Assembly (NCBI RefSeq): GCF_009765965.1
Contig: NZ_LMUL01000010.1
Location: 233,294-297,293, forward strand
DNA: 64,000 bases
Direction of reading: 5' to 3'
Source of the DNA: Caulobacter sp. S45
GTDB taxonomy: Bacteria > Pseudomonadota > Alphaproteobacteria > Caulobacterales > Caulobacteraceae
A program made the position numbers and the translations under genes. Positions 45,504-53,763 of this stretch are shown in pieces (position 1 is the first letter of the stretch; every line of letters begins with the position of its first letter). The notes beneath the pieces were generated by a model. That model did not search any database, was not told the origin of the DNA, and worked only from the letters and a program-made list of their open reading frames with translations.

Positions 45504-46343
45504 TCATGCGCCGAGCCCGTCCGCGAACAGGGCCATGGCGAGGAGATCGGCGCAGCCGCCGGGGCTGAGCCGCCGCGCCACGAACGCCTCATGGATGCTC
45601 GCCGCCCGCGCCCGCCAGTCCGCGGCGCCTACGCCGCCCTCGTCGAGGAACCGGCGGGCCTGGAGGCGGGCGAACGCCAGCCCCTGCGGGCCGCCGCGAT
45701 AGAGCAGGTTGGTGTCCTCGACCGAGGCGATCAGGCTCAGGCACGCCTGGACGCGGGCGGCCTCCGCGTCGCCGGGCGCAAGGGTTCGACCCAGGCTCAG
45801 CGCCGGCAGCGCCACCTCATAGAGGGCGGGAAAGCCCGCCGCCGCCTGGGCCCGCGCGCCGCCTGCGCCGTGCCGCCGGGCGACCTCCGAGCCATGGCTG
45901 TGCAGGGCGACGGGGCCGTCGAGGATCTCGACGCCCCAGCGCGCCGCAACGATGGAGCCCAGCGTCCCGGGCGTCCGGTAGGCGTCGCGGAAACCCGCGG
46001 CGGCGCAAAGCAGGCCCATGCCGAAGATGGCGCCGCGGTGGGTGTTCACGCCGCCCGTCGTGGCCAGCATGGCGCGCTCGGCGGCCATGCCGATCACCCG
46101 CAGCGGTCCCATCGGGTCCCCCGCGGCGCCGGCCTCGGCCAGGTCCGCGAAATAGGCTTCCAGCGTCGCGGCGCTGGCGTCGAGCAGGGCCGCGTCCATG
46201 TCCTGGTGCGCACCGGTGTCCACGTGGCTGACCAGCCCGGGCTTGGGATAGGTGGCCACCTCCAGCCTCAGGCATTCGCTCGCCCAGCGGCCTGTCGCCG
46301 CCGCGTCGTGCGCTTGGCATGGCGTGGCCTTGGGCATGGTCAT
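45504..46343 (-). CDS. mdcB: Triphosphoribosyl-dephospho-CoA synthase (MdcB)
   Basis: A 279-residue protein of the CitG/MdcB family. Marks are LEVATYPKPGLVSHVDTGAHQDMD, GGVNTHRGAIFGMGLL, GARAQAAAGFPALYEVALPAL and SVEDTNLLYRGG. It makes 2'-(5''-triphosphoribosyl)-3'-dephospho-CoA, the precursor of the MdcC prosthetic group, from ATP and dephospho-CoA. The start at 46343 overlaps the mdcG stop by 4 bases (ATGA). Confidence 0.93.
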   Translation of the reverse strand: MTMPKATPCQAHDAAATGRWASECLRLEVATYPKPGLVSHVDTGAHQDMDAALLDASAATLEAYFADLAEAGAAGDPMGPLRVIGMAAERAMLATTGGVNTHRGAIFGMGLLCAAAGFRDAYRTPGTLGSIVAARWGVEILDGPVALHSHGSEVARRHGAGGARAQAAAGFPALYEVALPALSLGRTLAPGDAEAARVQACLSLIASVEDTNLLYRGGPQGLAFARLQARRFLDEGGVGAADWRARAASIHEAFVARRLSPGGCADLLAMALFADGLGA

Positions 46344-46984
46344 GGCAGGAGCTCCGCCCGATCCGCCAGGCGGACGCCATAGCGGTCTTTCGCCACCAAC
46401 TCGCGCGCCGGGGAACGCCATTCCCGCCATTGCACGCCAACGCCTGCGGGGGTGACGAACTCGCCATCGATCCGCATGGGCGCGCGCTCGGCGATCTCGG
46501 CGATGCGACCGGCCAAGGCGTCGGCGGCCTCGGCCGAGTCGACCCGCCAGAGCAGGTCGAGGTCGGACTCCGCCGTGAGATAGGCGAGCCCGGTCAGGTG
46601 CTGCCAGGCCAGACTGCCGAAGCACCGCACCTGGGGGTCGAGGGCCAGCAGCGACGCGATGGTGTTTCGCCAGGCTTCCGGCGCGGCGGCCCTGGCGTCG
46701 GCGAGGGTCGGCGGCGGCGCGCTGTCGACAAGGTCCTCGGGGGCGAGACGAAGCGTCAGCCGTCGTTTTTCCCGCGCCGGCGGAAGCGGCAGGCCGAGCG
46801 GGACCGTGCCGGGGACGTCCTCGCAGACCGGCCGGCGCGCGATCAGCGGCCAGCCGCGCTGCGCCCAGGCGGCCAGGAGCGGTTCGTCGGCCAAGTCCCC
46901 GCGACCCGCCAGCATCGCGGTCCACGCCGCAGGCGCGGCGCGGACCATGTGGTGGCGTTCAAGCGGGGCAGCAGCCTCAGCCAT
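46340..46984 (-). CDS. mdcG: Malonate decarboxylase holo-ACP synthase (MdcG)
   Basis: A 214-residue phosphoribosyl-dephospho-CoA transferase of the nucleotidyltransferase fold. The conserved metal-binding part is CFGSLAWQHLTGLAYLTAES followed by DLDLLW. The N-terminal segment ERHHMVRAAPAAW is also typical. It attaches the prosthetic group made by MdcB to Ser of MdcC. It overlaps mdcE by 8 bases and mdcB by 4. Confidence 0.92.
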   Translation of the reverse strand: MAEAAAPLERHHMVRAAPAAWTAMLAGRGDLADEPLLAAWAQRGWPLIARRPVCEDVPGTVPLGLPLPPAREKRRLTLRLAPEDLVDSAPPPTLADARAAAPEAWRNTIASLLALDPQVRCFGSLAWQHLTGLAYLTAESDLDLLWRVDSAEAADALAGRIAEIAERAPMRIDGEFVTPAGVGVQWREWRSPARELVAKDRYGVRLADRAELLP

Positions 46985-47699
46985 GGGCCGTGGCCAGGGC
47001 GACGACCCTCTCGGCGATGTCCAGCGCCTTGGTTCGTCCGCCGCGCGCCTTGCCGAGCGCGCCCCGCGGGTCGCCCGCCGTCGGTTGGGCGAGCAGCGCC
47101 TCGAGCTGGCCGGACAGCGGCCGGGCCGGGTCCCACACCTCTGCGATGGCGCCGGCCAGCACCAGGTTCTCCATGCCCGGCGCGAAGACCGGCGTGGTTT
47201 TCGCCTTCTCCTGCAAGACCGCGAGCGGCAGCTTGGTCACGCGGGACATCGACGGCAGGTCCATCACCTCCGGATGCGCGCCGGGCAGCGCCACCAGCAC
47301 CCCGCAGGCCAGGGCCGAGGCGATGAAGGCCCCGGCGGCGCTTCCGCCATAGAGCAGGCCGACGCTGCGGTGGCCGGCCTGTTCCGCGAACAACAGCGCC
47401 TTGGCCAGATGGGCGAGATATTCGCTGAGGCCCATCAGTTCGTCCCGCCGGCTCATCCGCTGGCTGCTGGAGTCGATCAGGAACAGGATCGGCAAGCCGT
47501 CGTCGGTCCTGGCGATGTCGAGCACCCGGCCGGCCAGGGCGATGGCCTGGTCGACGCCTAGCTCGGCCCGATGGGCGAAGCCGAGAACATGGACCACGCC
47601 GCCCTGCGGCAAGGTTCCCCGTCCGGAAAGGCTGTCGCCATCGAGCGCCACGTCATGCGCATCGCCGAACAGCGATGCGAGGATGTCATCGAGCGTCAT
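46977..47699 (-). CDS. mdcE: Malonate decarboxylase gamma subunit (MdcE)
   Basis: A 240-residue carboxyltransferase-fold subunit. Family segments are LPILFLIDSSSQRMSRRDELMG, LLYGGSAAGAFIASALA and AHPEVMDLPSMSRVTKLP. With MdcD it forms the decarboxylase that splits CO2 from malonyl-S-ACP to give acetyl-S-ACP. It overlaps mdcD by 14 bases, which suggests coupled translation at equal amounts. Confidence 0.94.
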   Translation of the reverse strand: MTLDDILASLFGDAHDVALDGDSLSGRGTLPQGGVVHVLGFAHRAELGVDQAIALAGRVLDIARTDDGLPILFLIDSSSQRMSRRDELMGLSEYLAHLAKALLFAEQAGHRSVGLLYGGSAAGAFIASALACGVLVALPGAHPEVMDLPSMSRVTKLPLAVLQEKAKTTPVFAPGMENLVLAGAIAEVWDPARPLSGQLEALLAQPTAGDPRGALGKARGGRTKALDIAERVVALATAHG

Positions 47700-48606
47700 C
47701 GGCGGTCTCCCGGTGATCGGCGGCTTGGTGGAGGAAGGCGTCAGTCGACAGTTCCGGCACGGCGTCGGCCTGGGTCAGCCCGAGTTCGCGCCATACATCG
47801 CGGCCATCCCGGTCCGCGCCAAAGCGCGTGAGCCGGCGTTCGAGCCGCGCCTGTTCGGCCGCGAGCCTTTTCCTATCGAAACCGGCGGGGCGGCCGAGCG
47901 CGACGATGGCGGCGTCGCGGAAGGCGGCGGCGTTGTCGTCGACGAAGATGTCCGCGCCGCCGATCAGGTAGCGGTGCTTGCCGCCCATCGTCCTCCAGAC
48001 CAGGGCGCGATCTCGGGAGTCGAACTCCTCGACGCCCTTGTTGGTCTCGATCACCTCCGGTCCGGAGACGCTGATCCGGCCCTGTTCGGACACCACCAGC
48101 GTAGAGCAGCAGCCCGAGATCAGCCCGCCGCCGCCGTAACAGCCCGCGCGACCGCCGATCAGCCCGACGACGCGCACGCCTGCGGTCCGCGCCTCGACCA
48201 GCGCCCGGATGATCTCGGAAATCGCCAGCTCGCCGGCGTTGGCTTCCTGCAGTCGCACGCCCCCGGTGTCGAAGGCGATGACGACGTCGCGCTTCAGCGC
48301 CTTGGCGGCGCGGAGCAGGCCGGTCAGCTTGGCGCCGTGCACCTCGCCGAAGGCGCCGCCCATGAAGCGCCCCTCCTGCGCCGCGACCAGCACCGGCGCG
48401 CCGTCGATCCTGGCGCCGCCGACCACGATCCCGTCGTCGAATTGCGCGGGCAGGTCGAAGATCTTCAAGTGCGGGCTGATCTCGCGCTTCTCGGGTCCGA
48501 TGAACTCCTCGAAACTGCCGGGATCGAGCAGAGCCGCGAGGCGCTCGCGGGCGCCGGCCTCGAACCAGCTCAACCGCGCATGCGGGGTGGCGGATGCAGC
48601 GTTCAT
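47686..48606 (-). CDS. mdcD: Malonate decarboxylase beta subunit (MdcD)
   Basis: A 306-residue subunit of the carboxyltransferase fold. Typical parts are RERLAALLDPGSFEEF, FMGGAFGEVHGAKL, VVIAFDTGGVRLQEANAGEL, GRAGCYGGGGLISG and SVSGPEVIETNKGVEEFDSRD. The start at 48606 overlaps the mdcC stop in an ATGA; a longer open frame upstream is a shadow of mdcC. Works with MdcE as the decarboxylase. Confidence 0.95.
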   Translation of the reverse strand: MNAASATPHARLSWFEAGARERLAALLDPGSFEEFIGPEKREISPHLKIFDLPAQFDDGIVVGGARIDGAPVLVAAQEGRFMGGAFGEVHGAKLTGLLRAAKALKRDVVIAFDTGGVRLQEANAGELAISEIIRALVEARTAGVRVVGLIGGRAGCYGGGGLISGCCSTLVVSEQGRISVSGPEVIETNKGVEEFDSRDRALVWRTMGGKHRYLIGGADIFVDDNAAAFRDAAIVALGRPAGFDRKRLAAEQARLERRLTRFGADRDGRDVWRELGLTQADAVPELSTDAFLHQAADHRETADDAR

Positions 48607-48920
48607 GCTTGCGGCTCCTCGATCAGGCGCACGCCCTGGGCCAGGCGCAGGGAAACCGTGTCCGGCCGTGCGCCCCCGTCGTTGATGGAGATGCGTAGGC
48701 CGCCGGCCGTGCGGCGGGACGTGAAGTCGGCCATCACCGCCTCCCACAGCGGCCTGAAGCCGTGAGCGGAGGTGTTGATCTCGATCGTGCAGCGATCGGG
48801 GGCGCCTTCCCGCTCCAGCAACACTTCGAGATTGCCCGAAGCGACGACGCCGACCAGCGCTGTCTTGCGAACGCCCTTCGCGGGCGTAAGCGCGGAGAAT
48901 TCGAAACGCAGGGTTTCCAT
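48603..48920 (-). CDS. mdcC: Malonate decarboxylase acyl-carrier protein (MdcC, delta subunit)
   Basis: A 105-residue ACP of the malonate decarboxylase, of the usual length. Ser29 in VVASGNLEVLLE is the expected attachment point for 2'-(5''-phosphoribosyl)-3'-dephospho-CoA, and the C-terminal half ends TVSLRLAQGVRLIEE. It carries malonyl and acetyl groups between MdcA, MdcD/E and MdcH. It begins 10 bases after mdcA. Confidence 0.92.
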   Translation of the reverse strand: METLRFEFSALTPAKGVRKTALVGVVASGNLEVLLEREGAPDRCTIEINTSAHGFRPLWEAVMADFTSRRTAGGLRISINDGGARPDTVSLRLAQGVRLIEEPQA

Positions 48921-48930
48921 GGTGCGGATC

Positions 48931-50577
48931 CTACCAGTTGCGGAACCGGCTCGGCGGCCGGTAAAGCCCGCCCGAAGCGAGCATGAGGTCCTTGATCGAG
49001 CGGGCGGCGAGCAGGCTGCGATTGGCGTCCAATGGATCGATGCCGAGGTCTTCCGGCCGTTGGATCACCTTGCGTTCGCGCAGCCGCTCGACCATTTTTT
49101 TGTCGCGCTGGCGGCCGACCTCGGTGAAGCCCGCCACGCCTCGGATCGCCTGCTCGTGTTCGTCCTTGTCGCGGCAGAGCAGCAGGTTGGCGATGCCTTC
49201 CTCAGTGATGATGTGGGTGGTGTCGTCGGCGTAGACCATGATGGGCGCCAGCGGCAGGCTCAGCTTCTCGGCCAGCTCCAGCGCCGACAGCTTCTCGACG
49301 AATAGCGGCGCATTGGCTTCGCCGAAGGTCTCGCCGATCTGGACCACGAGCTTGCGGCCCCGGCGCAGAGGCGCGGGCGTGTCGGGATCGGCCTCCTGGC
49401 CGGCCTGCAGCCAGGGCGCGCTTGGATGGCGACGCCCACGGGCGTCGGAGCCCATGTTGGGCGCGCCGCCGAAACCGGCGATCCGATCCGGCGTGATGGT
49501 GGACGAGTGGCCCTTGAGGTCGATCTCCAGCGTCGAGCCGATGAACAGGTCGCAGGCGTAGAGGCCGGCGGTCTGGCTGAACGCGCGATTGGAGCGCAGC
49601 GAACCGTCCGATCCGGTGAAGAAGATGTCGGAACGGGCGCGCAGGTAGTCGTCCATGCCGACTTCAGAACCGAAGCAGTGGATCTGCTCCACCCACCCGG
49701 CCTCGATCGCGGGGATCAGCGTCGGGTGGGGGTTCAGCGCCCAGTGGGTGCAGATCTTGCCCTTGAGGCCGAGCCTCTCGGCATAGGTCGGCAGCAGCAG
49801 CTCGATGGCGGCGGTGTTGAAGCCGATGCCGTGGTTCAGCCGGCGAACGCCATAGGGCTGATAGAGCCCCTTGATCGCCAGCATGGCGGTCAGGATCTGC
49901 GTCTCGGTGATCGCGGCGGGATCGCGGGTGAACAGCGGCTCGACGTAGAACGGCTTGCCGGCGTCGACGACGAAGTGGACCCGGTCGCCGGGAATGTCGA
50001 CGCGCGGCACACGATCAACGATCTCGCCGACCTGGGCGATCACCAGGCCGTTGCCGAAGCTGGTGGCCTCCACGACGGTCGGCGTGTCCTCGGTGTTGGG
50101 CCCGGTATAGAGATTGCCGTCCCGGTCGGCGCTGACCGCGGCGATGAGCGCGACCTGGGGCGTCAGATCGATGAAGTAACGGGCGAAAAGCTCCAGGTAA
50201 GTGTGGATCGCCCCCAGCTCGATCTTACCGCCGAACAGCATGCGCGCGATCCGCGCCGACTGTGGGCCGGAATAGGAGAAGTCCAGCCGCCGGGCGACGC
50301 CCTTGTCGAACAGGTCCAGATGCTCGGGCAACACGACCCCGGACTGGATCATGTGCAGGTCGTGGATCTTGGCCGGATCGACCTGCGCCAGTGCGCGCGC
50401 GAGGAGGTCGGCCTGTTTTTGGTTGTCGCCCTCCAGACAGACACGATCGCCGGAGAGGATCACGGCCTCTAGGAACGCCACCAGCTTGTCCGCAGCGACG
50501 ATCTTGCCGGCGGCGTGCGCCATACCATCGGCGATCCGCGCCTGACGAGCCTTGCCACGGAGATCCCACTGTTTCAT
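48931..50577 (-). CDS. mdcA: Malonate decarboxylase alpha subunit (MdcA)
   Basis: A 548-residue acetyl-S-ACP:malonate ACP transferase, near the family length. The ATG at 50577 follows GGAG; the open frame extends 15 residues further without support. Marks include WDLRGKARQARIADGM at the N terminus, VCLEGDNQKQADLLARALA, SADRDGNLYTGPNTEDTPT and the GFGGAPNMGSDARGRRHPS segment of the catalytic region. First gene of the operon. It swaps acetyl for malonyl on the ACP, so each turn yields acetate and CO2. Confidence 0.96.
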   Translation of the reverse strand: MKQWDLRGKARQARIADGMAHAAGKIVAADKLVAFLEAVILSGDRVCLEGDNQKQADLLARALAQVDPAKIHDLHMIQSGVVLPEHLDLFDKGVARRLDFSYSGPQSARIARMLFGGKIELGAIHTYLELFARYFIDLTPQVALIAAVSADRDGNLYTGPNTEDTPTVVEATSFGNGLVIAQVGEIVDRVPRVDIPGDRVHFVVDAGKPFYVEPLFTRDPAAITETQILTAMLAIKGLYQPYGVRRLNHGIGFNTAAIELLLPTYAERLGLKGKICTHWALNPHPTLIPAIEAGWVEQIHCFGSEVGMDDYLRARSDIFFTGSDGSLRSNRAFSQTAGLYACDLFIGSTLEIDLKGHSSTITPDRIAGFGGAPNMGSDARGRRHPSAPWLQAGQEADPDTPAPLRRGRKLVVQIGETFGEANAPLFVEKLSALELAEKLSLPLAPIMVYADDTTHIITEEGIANLLLCRDKDEHEQAIRGVAGFTEVGRQRDKKMVERLRERKVIQRPEDLGIDPLDANRSLLAARSIKDLMLASGGLYRPPSRFRNW

Positions 50578-50930
50578 CGCATCGCTCCACTGCGCCTCAA
50601 CTTCCCACCCCGACCCATCCAAGGCGAGTTGAGCGGTGTTAGAAGATGCAAAGCCCGTCGTATTCGCAATTATATCAGGAATTTAATTGGATCGACGGGC
50701 TGCCGTGGAAACGTTCGATCTGAGCGATCTGTTGCAAGCTTCGCTATCGGAAAGGCCGCCGCGTCGCTCCAAGCTGCACGGGTGCGCTTCGCCTGCGGCC
50801 GCCGCCAGGAGCAGGGCGACCACTTTGCCGCACTTTCGGGCGCTTCAGGAAATCAGGGCGAGCTTCGGCACGCCCCGGAGGGCGAATTCAAAAGCCCGAC
50901 GATTTCGAGGGGATACCTTCCCAGCGCTGG
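50578..50930 (-). promoter_or_regulatory. mdc operon promoter with an inverted-repeat operator
   Basis: 353 bases between mdcA and tRNA-Asn with no gene seen. On the minus strand TATAAT lies at 50669-50674, about 92 bases upstream of the mdcA ATG, while the matching -35 position (about 50692-50697) is poor, as for an activated promoter. CAATT (50667-50671) and AATTG (50685-50689) form an inverted repeat around it with 13 bases between, the layout of a LysR-type site. MdcR, the usual LysR activator of mdc operons, is not in the window. Confidence 0.5.
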
Positions 50931-51002
50931 CTCCGCGGGTAGGATTTGAACCTACGACCAATCGGTTAACAGCCGATTGCTCTACCGCTGAGCTACCGCG
51001 GA
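50931..51002 (-). tRNA. tRNA-Asn (anticodon GTT)
   Basis: Read on the minus strand, TCCGCGG pairs with CCGCGGA as a 7-base acceptor stem and G is the discriminator base. The D stem is GCTC/GAGC, the anticodon arm ATCGG-CTGTTAA-CCGAT shows anticodon GTT, and the T arm is GTAGG-TTCAAAT-CCTAC. All stems pair fully. CCA is not encoded. Confidence 0.97.
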
Positions 51003-51097
51003 ACAGCGTGGGAAGGCGGGGGCTATAGCCCCGGTCGTCGGAGGGCGCAAGGGGGATGCGCATGGGCCGGTCGGTTCGCGTCGTTCCGCCTCGGCGA

Positions 51098-52918
51098 TCA
51101 GCCCACCAGGGCCGAGCCGTTGCAGCGCACCCCGTCGACCCAGACGGTCGCCGTGCCGAGTTGGACGCCGGCCAGGGCCGTCAGCTGGTTGATCACGCCG
51201 TCCAGGGCTGCGCCCACGGGCTGGATCACGGGCATGAGCAACGGGCTGATAACCGAGGTCGAAATCGTGATCCCCCCCCCGCCGAGCGGGTTTACCGAGA
51301 TGGAGGTGTTGCTGAGCAGAGAGGCGAGCGTGGCCTGGGCGATGTCGTTGGTGGTCACGGTCTTCATCGCCCCGTTGGCGATGTCGGTGGCGTTGAAATT
51401 GACCGTCTGCCAGGCGGCGTTCCCGCCGCCGACGCTGATGTTGGCGTAGATCGAGGCGGTCAGGAGCGGCGGCAGGTTCAACAGCAGGTCCGGGGTGAGC
51501 GTGACCGGGGTGGAGAAGTCGTTGAGCGTGGACGGGTTGGCTACCTGGGCTACAGCTACGGTTCCCAGGCTGGGCAGCACCTGGAGCGACACCGCCTGCT
51601 TGGTCGGATCGCGCGAGCAGGTCAGGGCGGATAGCTTGGCCTGCGCCGAGGCCAGCTCCACATAGGCGTCCAGGTTGACCAGGCCGTTGCCCGTGACGGA
51701 GGTGGTCGAGTTGCCCCCCAGCAGCGCGCCGAGGGGGTTGAGCAGGCCGTTCAGTACATTGACGACGGTCGATCCCACGCTGACCTGGATGTACAGGCGG
51801 GTCTGGGCGGTGCGGACGATGACGCTCTGGCTCTGGGTGATGGTCATCCAGGGCGAATTGGCGGCGCGCTGGCCGATGGCCAGGAAGGCGGTGGCCGACG
51901 CCACCCCCGGCAGCGCAGCGGTCAGGTCGAGCTGGAGCTGGCGACCGCCTTGGGCGGCGGTGAGCAGGGCGCTGACCACCGACATGGCGTTCAGCGACAC
52001 CGCCGCCCCGCCGGTGGAGAAGCCGTGGTCCTGGTTGCCGTAGGGGCCGAGGTCGAACAGGGCGGAGAGCTGCACCCCCGGCGCGGACACGCTGGCGCTG
52101 GCCAGCTGGTTGACGGCTGTGGCCGCGGCGGTCTGGCCCTGGGCGTTGAGCGCGTCGCCGAGCGCCGACAGCGCGGTGGGCGTGGAGATCTGGCCCGACA
52201 GCAGGCTGTTGTAGGTCCCGGCGGTGAGGTTCAGCCGGGTGGAGAGGGCCGACAGATAGGTCAGCAGATCCACCTTGGCCCCGAGCAGGGCGTTGTAGTT
52301 CATCACCGACAGCGACACGCTGCTGCCGGTCAGGGCCGACAGCAGGGCGTTGGCCACGCCGCCGTTCACCGACGCCAGTCCCGTTCCGATGGAGAAGGCG
52401 ACCAGCTGGGTGGAGGCGGCGGTGGCGGTGCGCGATATGTTGAAGGTGTTGCGGCCCAGGATCATGCCGCCGAAATACAGATGGACCGGCATGGTCAGCG
52501 TCACCCGCGCCGCGTTCGGGGCGGTGGCCGTGGCGGTAAAGCGGTTGGCGGCGGGCTGGGTCGGGTCGGGGGTGTAGACCCCGAGCGAGACGCTGGGCGT
52601 GATCGGTTGGCCGTTGCTGTCGTTGACCGCCCAGGCGTTGGCGTTGACGGTGGCCTGGGCCGCGCTCTGCGCCTGGCTCTGGGCGTTGGCGGCGCCGTTC
52701 AGGTCCTGGGCGGCGGATATGGCGGTGAGATCGGCCAGGCCCTGCAGCCGCCGCGCGCTCAGGAACACCGAGCCGACGTCCACCGCCAACGCCGTCGCCG
52801 CCATCAGGGCGGCGAAGCTGACCGCCAGCACCACCGCCGATACGCCGCGGTTGTCGCAGGACCAGCGCCCAAGCACCCCACGCCACGACGCGCAGGCGCC
52901 GGCCGGCGGACAGGGCAT
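51098..52918 (-). CDS. TadG-like protein, Tad pilus assembly / surface protein
   Basis: A 606-residue protein. Residues about 22-50 hold the TadG N terminus (DNRGVSAVVLAVSFAALMAA, then ATALAVDVGSVFLSARRLQG), a membrane anchor followed by the conserved DxG..R.LQ region and SAAQDLNGAANA. The rest is a long Ala/Ser/Thr/Asn-rich extracytoplasmic region of beta character, with a single late cysteine pair (LTCSRD, VRCNGS). Its start shares one base with the stop of the TadE-like gene (TGATG), so the two are coupled. Probably part of a Tad-like surface or secretion system whose other genes lie elsewhere. Confidence 0.83.
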   Translation of the reverse strand: MPCPPAGACASWRGVLGRWSCDNRGVSAVVLAVSFAALMAATALAVDVGSVFLSARRLQGLADLTAISAAQDLNGAANAQSQAQSAAQATVNANAWAVNDSNGQPITPSVSLGVYTPDPTQPAANRFTATATAPNAARVTLTMPVHLYFGGMILGRNTFNISRTATAASTQLVAFSIGTGLASVNGGVANALLSALTGSSVSLSVMNYNALLGAKVDLLTYLSALSTRLNLTAGTYNSLLSGQISTPTALSALGDALNAQGQTAAATAVNQLASASVSAPGVQLSALFDLGPYGNQDHGFSTGGAAVSLNAMSVVSALLTAAQGGRQLQLDLTAALPGVASATAFLAIGQRAANSPWMTITQSQSVIVRTAQTRLYIQVSVGSTVVNVLNGLLNPLGALLGGNSTTSVTGNGLVNLDAYVELASAQAKLSALTCSRDPTKQAVSLQVLPSLGTVAVAQVANPSTLNDFSTPVTLTPDLLLNLPPLLTASIYANISVGGGNAAWQTVNFNATDIANGAMKTVTTNDIAQATLASLLSNTSISVNPLGGGGITISTSVISPLLMPVIQPVGAALDGVINQLTALAGVQLGTATVWVDGVRCNGSALVG

Positions 52919-53406
52919 CAGAACCCTCCCAGCTGGACGGAGGCGCTGCGGACGATGTTGGAGGGGGGCATCGGCACGATGCCGTTGAGCGCCCAGAAGG
53001 GGCTGGTGCTCGCGTCGTAGGCGATCTGGACCGTCAGGGTGGAGTTCTGGTCGGCGTAGCTGAGCTTCAGGTTGTTGGTCACGAGATAGTTGTAGGCCTT
53101 GGCGTCATTGGCCATCGCGGTTGAGGCGAGCTGCTGGCGTTCGGTGTCGGTCAGGCCTGCGACCGCCGCGCGGGCGGAGTCGTCGGCCATCTGCTGCACC
53201 GAGTGCGACAGCATGAAGTAGCCGCCGTAGACCACGATCCCGAGCAGGAGCAGGACCAGGAGCGGGCCGATGATGGCGAACTCCACCGCCATCGAGCCCC
53301 GCTGATCCCGCCAAGCCGCGAGGCCGTGGGGGAAAGAGCTACGACGGTTCCGCCGAGGATGGCGGAACCCCGGGAACCCCCTGTGGAGGACAGCCTGAAA
53401 CGGCAT
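52918..53406 (-). CDS. TadE-family pseudopilin
   Basis: A 162-residue protein with the TadE signature: a basic N terminus, then DQRGSMAVEFAIIGPLLVLL and a hydrophobic helix to about residue 68. The FSNRxG-like/TadE cleavage region RGSMAVEF should be processed by the TadV-type prepilin peptidase. AGGA precedes the ATG at 53406. Forms an operon with the TadG-like gene downstream; no tadV, cpaB-F or flp gene is in the window. Confidence 0.87.
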   Translation of the reverse strand: MPFQAVLHRGFPGFRHPRRNRRSSFPHGLAAWRDQRGSMAVEFAIIGPLLVLLLLGIVVYGGYFMLSHSVQQMADDSARAAVAGLTDTERQQLASTAMANDAKAYNYLVTNNLKLSYADQNSTLTVQIAYDASTSPFWALNGIVPMPPSNIVRSASVQLGGF

Positions 53407-53763
53407 GCTCGGTCCTGCGGGCCAGATGTGGGCGGGCGGAAAGCCGGTGCGTAAGGAGGCAACCTAGACGCGAAGAGTTCCGTAATTTACAACTGCATGC
53501 ATTTAGCGCCCGCGACAATTGCGAAAGCGTTACTCGCTAAAGTGTATCTTATTAAACTTACGCGTTTTGGGTGTGCATGGTGAATCGGCTCCCGCCCGAT
53601 GGGGGCCGGAGTCGCGCACCGGGCGCCTTCGCCGCAGGCCAAGGCCCATTCTCAAGCTTCCTGCCGGTTCGCGAATCGGGGTTGAATGTAAAAGACCCTG
53701 TGACGTCGCTAGCAGTGTGCTTGCACGAGGGAGCTTCCGAAGGGCGGGCGAGGCTACCAACCC
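53407..53763 (+). promoter_or_regulatory. Divergent promoter region of the tad genes and the polysaccharide cluster
   Basis: 357 bases without a credible gene. The part at 53475-53580 is AT-rich (for example AAAGTGTATCTTATTAAACT), fitting promoters in one or both directions. GCGAGGC lies about 10 bases before the ATG of the co-polymerase gene. The other open frames here are proline/arginine-rich shadows. Confidence 0.4.
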
